A stretch of 64,000 bases of DNA. Source: Acidovorax sp. CF316. GTDB lineage: Bacteria > Pseudomonadota > Gammaproteobacteria > Burkholderiales > Burkholderiaceae_C. Where the stretch lies: NCBI RefSeq assembly GCF_000276605.1, contig NZ_AKJX01000111.1, positions 1-64,000 on the forward strand, written 5' to 3'. The translations under genes and the position numbers were made by a program. The notes under the pieces were generated by a model. It had not been told where the DNA came from, ran no database searches, and saw only the letters and a list, made by a program, of their open reading frames with translations. Below, in pieces: positions 25,990-34,389 of this stretch (position 1 is its first letter; each line of letters starts with the position of its first letter).

Positions 25990-28122
25990 TTACAAGTCCA
26001 CTTGCGCGGACAGGGAGACCGTGCGCGGGCGGCCCAGGTAGGTGCCGTTGAGCCAGTACTGCCGGTCGGTGAGGTTGGCCACCGACAGGCGCCAGACCAC
26101 GGGCTTGCCCGAGACCTTGGCGGCATAGCGCAGCCCGGCATCGAGCAGCGTGTAGGCGGGCAGTTGCTGGGTGTTGAGGGCATCGCGCTGCTGCTTGCCG
26201 GTGTAGAGCACACCGCCCGTGAGCGCCAGGCCGGGCACGGCGGCGATGTCCTGTTCGGCATAGAGCTTGGCCTGGACCTCGGCGACGTTGGCTGGCGTCT
26301 TGCCCTGCAGCGCCGGGTTGGAGGTCTGCCGGGTCACCTGGGCGTCCAGCAGGGTGACGCCGCCCCACAGCGTGAGCCCGGGCAAGGCGCGGCCGCTGGC
26401 GGTGAATTCGACGCCCTTGTGCACCTGGCGGCCATCCTGCACGTACACCGGCGCGGCGGGGTTGGTGGTGGTGTCGGTGTACTGCAGGCCCTTGTCGATC
26501 TGGAACAGCGCCCCGGTCAGCAGCATGTGGCCGAGTTCGGCCTTGACCCCCAGCTCGGCCTGCTTGGACAGCAGGGGCGGCAGGATGGCGCCCGCATTGA
26601 CCACGGCGCGCCCACCCGCAGTCAGCGGCGCCGTGCCGCCCTTCTCCAGGCTCTCCATGTAGTTGGCATACAGCGTGATGTGCTCCAGCGGCTTGAACAG
26701 CACCGCCACCGAGGGCGTGGTACGGCTGTCGCCGTAGCGGGCCGTGGTGGCACCTGCGGCGTTGTAGTTGGTGTCCGTGATGCTCGCGTTCGTGAGGCCG
26801 ACCAGGGCCGACCACTGGGCGTTGAACTCCACATGGTCGCCCAGCACCCAGTTGCCGTAGCGCGAGCGCTGGGCGATGTACTTGGCGCCCGTGATGCTGA
26901 AGGGCGGGGCGGTGAGCGCCGTGGGCGCGGCGATGTCCATGGGGGCGGAGGTCAGCGTGGCCCAGCCGCCTGCAGAACTCAGGAACGGGGTGCGCTCGTC
27001 GTGGTCACCATACCAGCCCGCGGTGAGCTTGTGGCGCAGGCTGCCGGTCTGCAGCTTGCCGTCCACCAGCGCGAAGCCGCCCAGCGCCTGGACATCGGGA
27101 TAGTCCCAGGCGCTGGCCTGGACGCGGTAGCGGCCCGGGGCCCCAGCAACGAAGAGGTTGTTGGCCGCGATGAGGTCGATGTCGCTCTTGCGCTGCGTGA
27201 GGCCGGTGCGCACGGTCAGCGCCTCGTTGGCGCGCCAGGTCACGCGCGCCCCCCACTGGGTCTGCGTGGTATCGGTGCGCGTGAAGGGCTGGCCATAGGC
27301 GCGGTGCAGCTCGGGCGCTGCGGGAAACGCAGCCCCCGGGTCTACATCCCAGAAGGGCTCGGTGCCCTGCATGTGGTAGGTGCTGCGCGAGGCATCGAAC
27401 TGGAGCTGCAGGCGGTCGCTGAGGTTCCAGTCCAGCGCACCGCTCACCAGTCCACGCCGCAGGGACTGGCCGTCGAGCCGCAGGTCGCCGTCCTGTGCCA
27501 CCGCGTTGAGGCGGTAGGCTAGGCGACCGTCGGCGTCCAGCGCACCGCCGAAGTCGCCGTGCACCCGCAGGTTGCTGCCTTCGGTGATGCCGGCGGTTAC
27601 GCGCGCCAGCGGCTGGTAGACGGGGCGCTTGAGCACGTAGTTGATGGTGCCGCCCACGTTGCCGCTGCCATAGAGAAAGCCCGACAGGCCGGTGAGCACC
27701 TCGATGCGTTCCTTGTCCTCCAGGTCTGTGTTGACGTAGGTGGTGGTGCTGGGAACGCCGTCGATGCGCTTGGTGGAGCCGACGCTGAAGCCGCGCATGG
27801 CGACGCTGGTGAAGAAGCGCGACTGCGGCCCCTGCAACTGCACCACGGGGTTGTAGCGGAAGGCATCGTCGGGCTTGCTGGCCTGCAGGTTCTGCAGCAG
27901 CTCGCTGGTGGTCACGTGGACCGAGAACGGCGTGTCCAGCAGGGGCAGATCGGCCAGGGGGCCGAGCTGGCGCACCTGGGCGGGGCGGTAGCCCTGCGCA
28001 GCAGCGCCATCGCGTTCGCTGGCGGCTTCCTGGATCTTGACTTCGGGCAGGGCCTGCTGGGCCTGGGCCGTGGTGGCCAGGCCGAGCAGCGCGGCCATCA
28101 TGGGTGTCAGTGTGCGTGGCAT
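25990..28122 (-). CDS. TonB-dependent siderophore receptor
   Basis: A 710-residue outer-membrane receptor with signal peptide (residues 1-21, ending TTAQA), a TonB-box-like LPEVKIQE, and a plug domain (residues ~55-165) containing LLDTPFSVHVTTSELLQN, MRGFSVGSTKRIDGVPS and the plug end ERIEVLTGLSGFLYGSGNVGG. A 22-strand beta barrel follows, ending ...SAQVDL. The RIEVL.G.SGFLYGSG.. pattern is typical of siderophore receptors rather than vitamin B12 transporters. The ligand cannot be named. Downstream of another receptor gene with a 181-base gap that lacks an obvious Fur box, and upstream of DUF4198. Confidence 0.87.
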   Translation of the reverse strand: MPRTLTPMMAALLGLATTAQAQQALPEVKIQEAASERDGAAAQGYRPAQVRQLGPLADLPLLDTPFSVHVTTSELLQNLQASKPDDAFRYNPVVQLQGPQSRFFTSVAMRGFSVGSTKRIDGVPSTTTYVNTDLEDKERIEVLTGLSGFLYGSGNVGGTINYVLKRPVYQPLARVTAGITEGSNLRVHGDFGGALDADGRLAYRLNAVAQDGDLRLDGQSLRRGLVSGALDWNLSDRLQLQFDASRSTYHMQGTEPFWDVDPGAAFPAAPELHRAYGQPFTRTDTTQTQWGARVTWRANEALTVRTGLTQRKSDIDLIAANNLFVAGAPGRYRVQASAWDYPDVQALGGFALVDGKLQTGSLRHKLTAGWYGDHDERTPFLSSAGGWATLTSAPMDIAAPTALTAPPFSITGAKYIAQRSRYGNWVLGDHVEFNAQWSALVGLTNASITDTNYNAAGATTARYGDSRTTPSVAVLFKPLEHITLYANYMESLEKGGTAPLTAGGRAVVNAGAILPPLLSKQAELGVKAELGHMLLTGALFQIDKGLQYTDTTTNPAAPVYVQDGRQVHKGVEFTASGRALPGLTLWGGVTLLDAQVTRQTSNPALQGKTPANVAEVQAKLYAEQDIAAVPGLALTGGVLYTGKQQRDALNTQQLPAYTLLDAGLRYAAKVSGKPVVWRLSVANLTDRQYWLNGTYLGRPRTVSLSAQVDL

Positions 28123-28303
28123 GGCAGTGTCATCTCTTGGAAAGAGGCAGGCGGGCCCTTGGTGGCCGCATGCCGTGGATCACAAAGAATTGGCTGCCTT
28201 TGCAGGACACGCTGGTCCGCGCCGGTGGCTGGAGAAATTCGCACGGACCACCGGGCAGCCTGCGCAGCAGTCCGCAGGTCGCCCGGTGGCCGCAAGGCCG
28301 GGG

Positions 28304-30514
28304 TCAGAAGTCGACGCTGGCGCTCAACGTAAAGGCACGCGGGGCACCCACCACCAGGTAGCCCGAGCCTGGGTAGCCGCCCACCGAGGCCCAGTAGTTC
28401 TTGTTGGTCGCGTTGTCGATGCGCGCGCGCAGCGTGACCAGCTTGCCGCCCATCTCGGTCAGGTAGCGGGCACCCAGGTCGAGGCGGTTCCAGCCGGCCA
28501 CGCGCAAGGTGTTGGTGGCGTTGGCGTAGCTCGATCCGGTGTGCACCAGGCGGCCATCGAGGGCCAGCCCGCGCACGCCGGGTACGTCCCATTCCAGCCC
28601 CAGGTTGGCCTGCAGCTTGGGCACGCCGATCACGCGCTGGCCTTCGGTGAGGGCCGAGCCGGTGCGCTGCTGCTTGGCTTCGAGCCAGGTGGCACCGCCG
28701 AGCACGCGCAGGCCGGCAACGGCCTCGCCCTGCACGGCCAGTTCCAGGCCCTGGTGGCGGTCCTTGCCATTGGAGCCGAAGATGCCGGCGGCATCGACCA
28801 CGGAGCGTGGCTTGTCGGTGGAGAACAGCGCCAGGCTGCCGCCCACGCGGCCGCCGTCGTATTTCACGCCGATCTCCTTTTGCTTGGAGACATAAGGGGC
28901 CAGCATGGTGCCCCGGTTGGCCGCGGTAGAGGGGGCTGTTTCGCCCTGGCTCAGGCCCTCGGCATAGTTGGCGTAGACCGACAGGCTCTTGTCCAGCTTG
29001 TACAGGGCACCGAGCAGCGGGCTGGTGCGGCTCTGGTCGTAGCGGTCGGTCTGCGCGCCGGTGCCATAGGCGAAGTTGGCGATGTCGAACTTCTGGTGGC
29101 GCAGGCCCAGGGTGATGAGCAGGCGGTTGTCCAGCACCGACAGCGTGTCGCCCAGGGCCACGCTGCTTAGCTTGATGCGGCCCGTGGTCAGCGGGTTGCC
29201 CATCACGCCGCCGCGCAGGGCATTGGCGCTGTAGCCCGGCAGGGCCGTGAAGACCGGGTTGTAGAGGTTGGTGGCCTGGGTGTTGCCGAAGTCCATGACA
29301 TAGGCGTTCTTCTTGTCCAGGCTGAACGTGGACGCGGCGAGCACCCACTCGTGGCCGATGCTGCCGGTCTGCAGCTTGCCGCGCAGGCCCAGCTCGCCGG
29401 TGTTCACATTGTCCTTGCGGTTGTTGTCGAAGCGGTAGGTCGTGCCTGCGCCCGTGGCCGCATTGGCCACCGAGAGGTTGGCCAGCGAGTTCGACTCCGT
29501 GCCGCTGCGCGCACCGGCGGCAGCCCAGGCGGTGATGTTGGAATTGATGTCCCACTCGCCGCGCAGCGTGCCGAAGGTGTCGCGCTCGTTGGAGAAGGCC
29601 CAGGGCTGGGCGAAATTGGAGCTGCCGTCGGGTGCCGTGGGCACGGCGGTCGCCGTGGCGCCCAGCGTGACATTGGTGCGCGTGCGGTTGAGCTTGTGGT
29701 CCTGCCAGCCGATGTCGCCCGACAGGCGCACGTCGCGGCTGCGCCAGTCCAGGCCCACGGCGACCAGGCCGAGCTTGGCCTTCTCGTCGTCGACGGCCGT
29801 GCCACCGTTGTGCGAGGCCACGTTGACGCGGATGCCGGTATTGCCATCGGGGCCGAAGCGGCGTGCGATGTCGGCCGCCACGTCGCTGTGGCCGCCGCTG
29901 CCCGCGCCCACGCTCACGCGGTTCAGCGGCTCATTGGGGGCGCGCTTGGGCAGCAGGTTGATGGCGCCGCCCAGGCCGCCGCCACCGGGGTTGGCACCGT
30001 TGAGGAAGGACGAGGCGCCGCGCAGCACTTCCACGCGCTCGAACAGCTCGGTGGCGATGTACTGGCGTGGCAGCAAGCCGTACAGGCCGTTGTAGGCCGT
30101 GTCATCCGAGCCCAGGATGAAGCCGCGGATGAAGTACGACTCCTGGAAGTTGCCGAAGCCGCGTGCCACGCGCACGGTCGGGTCGTTCTGCAGCACGTCG
30201 CCCACGCTGCGGGCGTGGCGGTCCTGGATCAGTTCATTGGTGTAGCTGATGGTGGAGAACGGTGTTTCCATCGCATCGCGCGTACCCAGGATGCCCACGC
30301 GGCCGCCGCGCGCCACCTGGCCGCCCGCATAGGCAGGCGACAGGCCTTGCGCAGAAGCATCGGCGCTGGCGTTCACGGTGACGGTGGAGAGCGTCTTGTC
30401 GCTGCCGGCAGCGGTCTGCGCGAGTGCGGCTGGCAGGGCAAAGGTGCACAGCAGTGCGGCGGCCAGGGCGGCTGGCGTGTGTGCCAACAGGGGAGGGCGA
30501 TGGGTAGTGTGCAT
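28304..30514 (-). CDS. TonB-dependent siderophore receptor
   Basis: A 736-residue receptor. Signal peptide near residues 1-32 (ALLCTFALPAALAQ), TonB-box-like STVTVNAS, plug domain with MRTPFS-type opening (AMETPFSTISYTNELIQDR), IRGFILGSDDTAYNGLYGL and RVEVLRGASSFLNGANPGGGGLGGAINLLPKR. The glycine-rich insertion in the plug end is longer than usual. The barrel ends with LSASVDF, the aromatic C-terminus recognised by the BAM complex. It follows the small membrane-protein gene by 33 bases in the operon that begins with the PepSY gene, so import by this receptor and reduction in the inner membrane are plausibly linked. Ligand unknown. Confidence 0.88.
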   Translation of the reverse strand: MHTTHRPPLLAHTPAALAAALLCTFALPAALAQTAAGSDKTLSTVTVNASADASAQGLSPAYAGGQVARGGRVGILGTRDAMETPFSTISYTNELIQDRHARSVGDVLQNDPTVRVARGFGNFQESYFIRGFILGSDDTAYNGLYGLLPRQYIATELFERVEVLRGASSFLNGANPGGGGLGGAINLLPKRAPNEPLNRVSVGAGSGGHSDVAADIARRFGPDGNTGIRVNVASHNGGTAVDDEKAKLGLVAVGLDWRSRDVRLSGDIGWQDHKLNRTRTNVTLGATATAVPTAPDGSSNFAQPWAFSNERDTFGTLRGEWDINSNITAWAAAGARSGTESNSLANLSVANAATGAGTTYRFDNNRKDNVNTGELGLRGKLQTGSIGHEWVLAASTFSLDKKNAYVMDFGNTQATNLYNPVFTALPGYSANALRGGVMGNPLTTGRIKLSSVALGDTLSVLDNRLLITLGLRHQKFDIANFAYGTGAQTDRYDQSRTSPLLGALYKLDKSLSVYANYAEGLSQGETAPSTAANRGTMLAPYVSKQKEIGVKYDGGRVGGSLALFSTDKPRSVVDAAGIFGSNGKDRHQGLELAVQGEAVAGLRVLGGATWLEAKQQRTGSALTEGQRVIGVPKLQANLGLEWDVPGVRGLALDGRLVHTGSSYANATNTLRVAGWNRLDLGARYLTEMGGKLVTLRARIDNATNKNYWASVGGYPGSGYLVVGAPRAFTLSASVDF

Positions 30515-30547
30515 GGTGGTCAGGAGAAGTGGACGGTGAGGTCGATG

Positions 30548-30790
30548 TCAGAAAGGGGTGGCAGGGTCATCGCTGGGGTTCGAATCTGCAGGGGCCGCAG
30601 CCGCAGCCGGAGTGGGCCGCCAGGCGAACCAAGCCATCACGGCCACGGGCACGCCCAGCCCGATCCAGGACCACCAGTCGCCCCAGCTGTCGGAGATGAG
30701 GGCGGTGGCCAGGCCGCTGGCCGTGAGCAGCCCGAGCACGATGGGCCAGCCCCAGAGGGTGCGAAACGGCGTGGATGCGTTCCTGGTCAT
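30548..30790 (-). CDS. Small membrane protein of the PepSY/receptor operon (unknown)
   Basis: An 80-residue protein, not recognised. Two membrane helices are visible at about residues 12-30 (GWPIVLGLLTASGLATALI) and 37-55 (WSWIGLGVPVAVMAWFAW), then a Pro/Ala/Asp-rich tail. Its ATG overlaps the stop of the PepSY gene by four bases (ATGA, 30787-30790), so it is translationally coupled to it. Size, position and topology resemble the small membrane partners that accompany siderophore-reductase PepSY proteins in other loci, but no sequence family is claimed. It precedes the receptor gene at 30514. Confidence 0.7.
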   Translation of the reverse strand: MTRNASTPFRTLWGWPIVLGLLTASGLATALISDSWGDWWSWIGLGVPVAVMAWFAWRPTPAAAAAPADSNPSDDPATPF

Positions 30791-31971
30791 GCGGCGCGCT
30801 CCGGGTGGGCGGCGAGGGAGGCCGTGGCGCTGGCGGGCAGGCCGGTGGGAGCTGCAGGGGCGGCAGCCGAGGCCGGCGCCCGGCGGCGCAGCCACAGGTA
30901 CAGGCCGCTGCCCAGCACGATGATGGTGGCGATGTCCAGCAGCGCCCAGATGATCTTCATCGGCATGCCGCCGTAGTCACCGAAGTGCAGCGGCTGCGAA
31001 ACCAGCAGCGCCGTGAGGTACCAGGGCAGCTGCGGCGCGGCCGTGATCTGGCCACTGTGGGCGTCGACCAGGATGGGCTGCAGCAGGCGCGAGGTGAGCG
31101 GCTCGGCGCCGCGCACGAAGACGGTGTTGTGGTGCGGGCTCGAGAACGACGTGCCCGGGAAGGCGATGAACGACAGCTTGGTGCCTGGCGCATGGGCGCG
31201 TGCCACGTCCACTGCCTGCTGCAGCGGGCCGCGCTGGTCCATGGCGATCACGGGCTTGCCCTTGTAGGGTGCGAGCAGGGTGGACAGCTGGTCGTACTGC
31301 CAGTACTTGACCATCAGGTCGGCCCAGGTGTTGATCATGCCCGTGGCGCCGACCACGAGGGCCCAGACCAGGGTCACGATGCCCAGCAGGTTGTGCAGGT
31401 CCAGCCACTTCACGCGCGTGGAGCGGTCGCGCCGCACGTCGCCGAAGCGCAGCTTGCGCATGAAGGGCGCGTACAGCACCACCCCGGTGACGATGGCCAC
31501 CAGCAGCAGCAGGCCCATGAAGCCCAGGAACAGCTTGCCCGGCAGGCCCGCGAACAGGTCCACGTGCAGGCGGAACATGAGGTTCATGAAACCCTGGTTG
31601 GTGGGAATGTCGGACAGCACCTGGGCCGTGCGCGCATCGACCGCCACGGACTTGAAGTCCTCGGTCGGGTCGGGCGTGTGCGTGAGCGTGACGAACCAGA
31701 CCTTGTCGTCGTCCTCGGCCTGCGAGACGAACTGCACGATGCGCGCCGGGTGCACGGCCTTGGCGGCGGCGATCACGGTGTCCAGGCTGGCGCGCGGCGT
31801 GCCCTCGGGCATGGCGGGCGCCTCGACTTCGGTGCCCAGCAGGTGGCCGATTTCGTGGTGGAAGATCAGTGGCAGGCCGGTGATGCACAGCAGCAGCATG
31901 AAGGCCGTGCAGATGAGGCTGGACCACTTGTGGGTCCAGGACCAGCGGCGGATGGCGGTGGGTGACAGCAT
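30787..31971 (-). CDS. PepSY-associated TM protein (candidate siderophore reductase)
   Basis: A 394-residue inner-membrane protein with four main membrane helices: residues ~14-36 (LICTAFMLLLCITGLPLIF), ~140-165 (LFLGFMGLLLLVAIVTGVVLY), ~195-215 (LGIVTLVWALVVGATGMI) and ~345-370. HKW near residue 15, FHHEIGH, RLHVDLF and WLDLHNLLG provide the conserved histidines of the PepSY-TM family, which are placed to bind heme. Relatives such as FoxB act in inner-membrane reduction of ferric siderophores. ATG 31971 begins exactly at the first domain. A Fur-like box lies 108-126 bases upstream (32079-32097), making this the first gene of an iron-regulated operon that continues through two receptors. Confidence 0.85.
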   Translation of the reverse strand: MLSPTAIRRWSWTHKWSSLICTAFMLLLCITGLPLIFHHEIGHLLGTEVEAPAMPEGTPRASLDTVIAAAKAVHPARIVQFVSQAEDDDKVWFVTLTHTPDPTEDFKSVAVDARTAQVLSDIPTNQGFMNLMFRLHVDLFAGLPGKLFLGFMGLLLLVAIVTGVVLYAPFMRKLRFGDVRRDRSTRVKWLDLHNLLGIVTLVWALVVGATGMINTWADLMVKYWQYDQLSTLLAPYKGKPVIAMDQRGPLQQAVDVARAHAPGTKLSFIAFPGTSFSSPHHNTVFVRGAEPLTSRLLQPILVDAHSGQITAAPQLPWYLTALLVSQPLHFGDYGGMPMKIIWALLDIATIIVLGSGLYLWLRRRAPASAAAPAAPTGLPASATASLAAHPERAA

Positions 31972-32028
31972 GGTGCAGGGTTTCTCGGGCCGGAAAAGCT
32001 TGGAAACGTGGAAACAGGGCGATGGAAG

Positions 32029-32059
32029 AAGCCCCCACGGCGGCGTGCCGAGGGGGCTT
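32029..32059 (-). other. Stem-loop in the leader of the PepSY operon
   Basis: AAGCCCCC (32029-32036) pairs with GGGGGCTT (32052-32059) around a 15-base loop that itself has GCGGC/GCC complementarity. It lies between the Fur-like box and the ATG at 31971 and has no following T tract on the minus strand, so it is a leader structure rather than a terminator. Confidence 0.4.
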
Positions 32060-32078
32060 GGCAGGTTGATTTTACGAT

Positions 32079-32097
32079 GCAAGTAAGAATGATTTGC
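32079..32097 (-). promoter_or_regulatory. Fur-box-like operator of the PepSY operon
   Basis: GCAAGTAAGAATGATTTGC (plus strand) contains the AGAATGATT core of Fur boxes and GCAA/TTGC flanking symmetry. It is 108 bases upstream of the ATG at 31971, in the gap between two receptor operons. Confidence 0.6.
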
Positions 32098-32131
32098 TTT
32101 TGCGTTATTTTTGCGTTGTTGTTTTGATGGC

Positions 32132-32167
32132 AAAAAAAGGCCCGGTGCGCCTTGGGCGAACCGGGCC
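32132..32167 (-). terminator. Rho-independent terminator of the upstream receptor operon
   Basis: On the minus strand, GGCCCGGT pairs with ACCGGGCC (plus coordinates 32139-32146 and 32160-32167) and is followed by seven T (32132-32138). It lies about 30 bases after the stop codon of the receptor gene ending at 32196 and separates the two minus-strand iron operons. Confidence 0.85.
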
Positions 32168-32195
32168 ATGCAAGGACCTGGGGACTGCCAGGCGC

Positions 32196-34352
32196 TCAGT
32201 AGCGCGCCTTGAGCGCCAGCGTCACGCGGCGTGGCTCGCCGTAGAAGTTCTGGCGGAAGGTGTTGGAGACCTTCTCGTAGTAGGTCTTGTCGAACAGGTT
32301 GTCCACCGAGAGGTTCAGCGCCAGCTGGTCGTTGATCTGGTAGCCCACCTGGGCGCTGGCCAGTACGTAGTCGCCCGAGGTGATGCGCAGCGCGCCGCTC
32401 TGCGCGAAGAAGTCGCTGCGGTAGGAGAGGCCGCCACCGACGCTGAAGCCGCGCAGCGCGGGCGAGGTGAAGGCATAGCGCGTGAAGACGTTCACGCTGT
32501 GGCGCGGCGTGACCGGGCTGAACACCTGGCCCTGCTGGGCCACGGGTGCGCGCAGGTAGAGCGTGTCGTTGTAGGCATAGCCGGCCAGCACGTCCCAGCC
32601 AGGCTGCACCTGCCCGCTCACCTCGGCCTCGAAGCCCTGCGAGCGCACCTTGCCGCCGGCGAAGAAGGCTCCGGCCAACCGGGAGTCGGCGATGGCGCGG
32701 TCCTCGTCGATGATGCGGAAGATGGCGGCATGCGCCTGCAGGCGCTTGTCCAGGAACTCGCCCTTCAGGCCCACTTCCACCTGCTTGCCGGTGCGGGGAT
32801 CGAGCAGCTGCTTGTTGATGTCGAGCTGGCTTTGCACGACAAAGGTCTCGGAGTAGCCGGCATAGGCCGTGTACTGCGGGTGGAAGTCGTAGAGCACTGC
32901 CAACGAGGGCACGAACTGGCGGCCCGGATCGGCGACGCTGGTGGCGGCGCCGTTGCTGGTGCTGCGCGTGACCGCGTCGGCCCAGCTCAGGCGGCCGCCG
33001 GCCAGGAGCTTGACCTGGCTGGCCAGGCTGATCTGGGCCTGGCCATACAGCGCGTTTTCGGTGCGCGTGGTGATGGCGGAGTAGCCCGGCAGCACGAGCG
33101 CCGGGTAGGGGGCGCCGTAGTTGGGCGTGAGCAGGTTGGCCTGGACCGGCGTGCCGTAGACGAAGTTGTTGTCGTAGCTCTTGTTCTCGCTGCGGCTGGC
33201 ACCCACCAGCAGGCGGTGTGTGCGGCCGGCCACGTCCACCGGCAGGCTGGCGAACAGGTCGTAGTTGCGTGTCTTCACATGGGTCAGGCCGTCCACCATT
33301 TCCATGGTGAAGTTGCCATTGGGGCTGAGCGCGCTGTTGGCGCGGGCGGCGCTGTAGAAGGCGGTTCGGTCGACGTCGCGGGCCGACAGGCGCACCGTGC
33401 CGCCGCCCGACAGGCGGTGCTCCAGCTCGGCGAAGAGGTCGGTGGTCTCCAGGTCCTGGCGGTTGGAGGCCAGGCCCGAGAAGGAACTGCGCGGCAGGCT
33501 GGCCAGGCGGCCATCGGCATAGGTGGGCAGGCCCTGGTCGATGGAGGCGCGCACGCGCTGCTGCGCGCCGCCGATGGACAGCGTGGTGGATGGGGCGATG
33601 TCCCATTCCAGCGTGCCGTAGCCCAGGCGCTTGTTGTTGAACAGGGTGGCGACATGGCTGTCGCGGTCTTCGGCCACGGCCACGGCGCGGGCGCGCACCG
33701 TGCCGCTGGCGTTGAGCGCGCCGCCCACGTCCACCGTGCCGCGGCGCAGGCCGAAGGAGCCCAAGGCGGCATCGGCGTTGAGCATCAGCTTGCCCGGTGC
33801 GTGCTTGCGCACCAGGTTCACCGTGCCGCCCGGCTCGCTGCCGCCCTGCAGCAGGCCGGCCGGGCCGCGCAGCACCTCGATGCGGTCGTACATGGCCGTG
33901 TCCAGCGTGCTGTAGTTGCCCTGGGGAATGGGCACGCCATCGAGCTGCAGGGCCCCCAGGTCGAAGCCACGCGACTGGAAGGTGTTGTAGTTGCCCGCGC
34001 CGTCAAGGCGGGTCACGGTGATGCCGGTGCTGAACTTGATGGCGTCCTCCACCTTGGTGACGTTGCGGTCGTCGAGCTGCTGGCGCGTGATGACGCTGAT
34101 GGACTGCGGGATCTCGCGCGGTGCCTGGTCCATCTTGCCCACGCTGACCTGGCGCGCCGTGTACTGGCCCGTGCCTTCGGTGGCCGGGGTGTCGGCGCTG
34201 TTGGTCACCTTCACTTCGGGCAGGGCGGCGTCCTGCGCGTGGGCGGCCGTTGTGGCCGCCGGGCAGCTGCAGGCGGCCAGCAGGGCCAGGGTGGTCAGGG
34301 GAAAACGCGGGGCCGCGGTGCGGCTGCGGGTGGGGGATTCGGTGTGCATCAT
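32196..34352 (-). CDS. TonB-dependent siderophore receptor (FhuE/FpvA-like)
   Basis: A 718-residue receptor with an export signal (residues ~12-38, AACSCPAATTAAHAQ), TonB-box-like LPEVKVTNS, and a plug with REIPQSISVITRQQLDDRN, the fragment FQSRGFDLGALQLDGVPIP, and RIEVLRGPAGLLQGGSEPGG closing the plug. The IPQSISVITRQ and RG.AGLLQG.GEPGG-type motifs characterise the FhuE/FpvA/FoxA class that takes hydroxamate or mixed siderophores. The barrel ends LALKARY. The start is ATG 34352 (or the next codon, 34349). It is 37 bases downstream of another receptor gene and is the last gene before the terminator at 32132. Confidence 0.88.
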   Translation of the reverse strand: MMHTESPTRSRTAAPRFPLTTLALLAACSCPAATTAAHAQDAALPEVKVTNSADTPATEGTGQYTARQVSVGKMDQAPREIPQSISVITRQQLDDRNVTKVEDAIKFSTGITVTRLDGAGNYNTFQSRGFDLGALQLDGVPIPQGNYSTLDTAMYDRIEVLRGPAGLLQGGSEPGGTVNLVRKHAPGKLMLNADAALGSFGLRRGTVDVGGALNASGTVRARAVAVAEDRDSHVATLFNNKRLGYGTLEWDIAPSTTLSIGGAQQRVRASIDQGLPTYADGRLASLPRSSFSGLASNRQDLETTDLFAELEHRLSGGGTVRLSARDVDRTAFYSAARANSALSPNGNFTMEMVDGLTHVKTRNYDLFASLPVDVAGRTHRLLVGASRSENKSYDNNFVYGTPVQANLLTPNYGAPYPALVLPGYSAITTRTENALYGQAQISLASQVKLLAGGRLSWADAVTRSTSNGAATSVADPGRQFVPSLAVLYDFHPQYTAYAGYSETFVVQSQLDINKQLLDPRTGKQVEVGLKGEFLDKRLQAHAAIFRIIDEDRAIADSRLAGAFFAGGKVRSQGFEAEVSGQVQPGWDVLAGYAYNDTLYLRAPVAQQGQVFSPVTPRHSVNVFTRYAFTSPALRGFSVGGGLSYRSDFFAQSGALRITSGDYVLASAQVGYQINDQLALNLSVDNLFDKTYYEKVSNTFRQNFYGEPRRVTLALKARY

Positions 34353-34389
34353 GGCTCGAAGGGAGAGGGTCGGGCGGGTTGGGGTGCGA

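Noticed and set aside
31972..33606. Possible N-terminal extension of the PepSY gene back through the neighbouring receptor
   Set aside because: The extension is an out-of-frame read of the receptor gene and crosses its terminator; the PepSY domain begins at ATG 31971.
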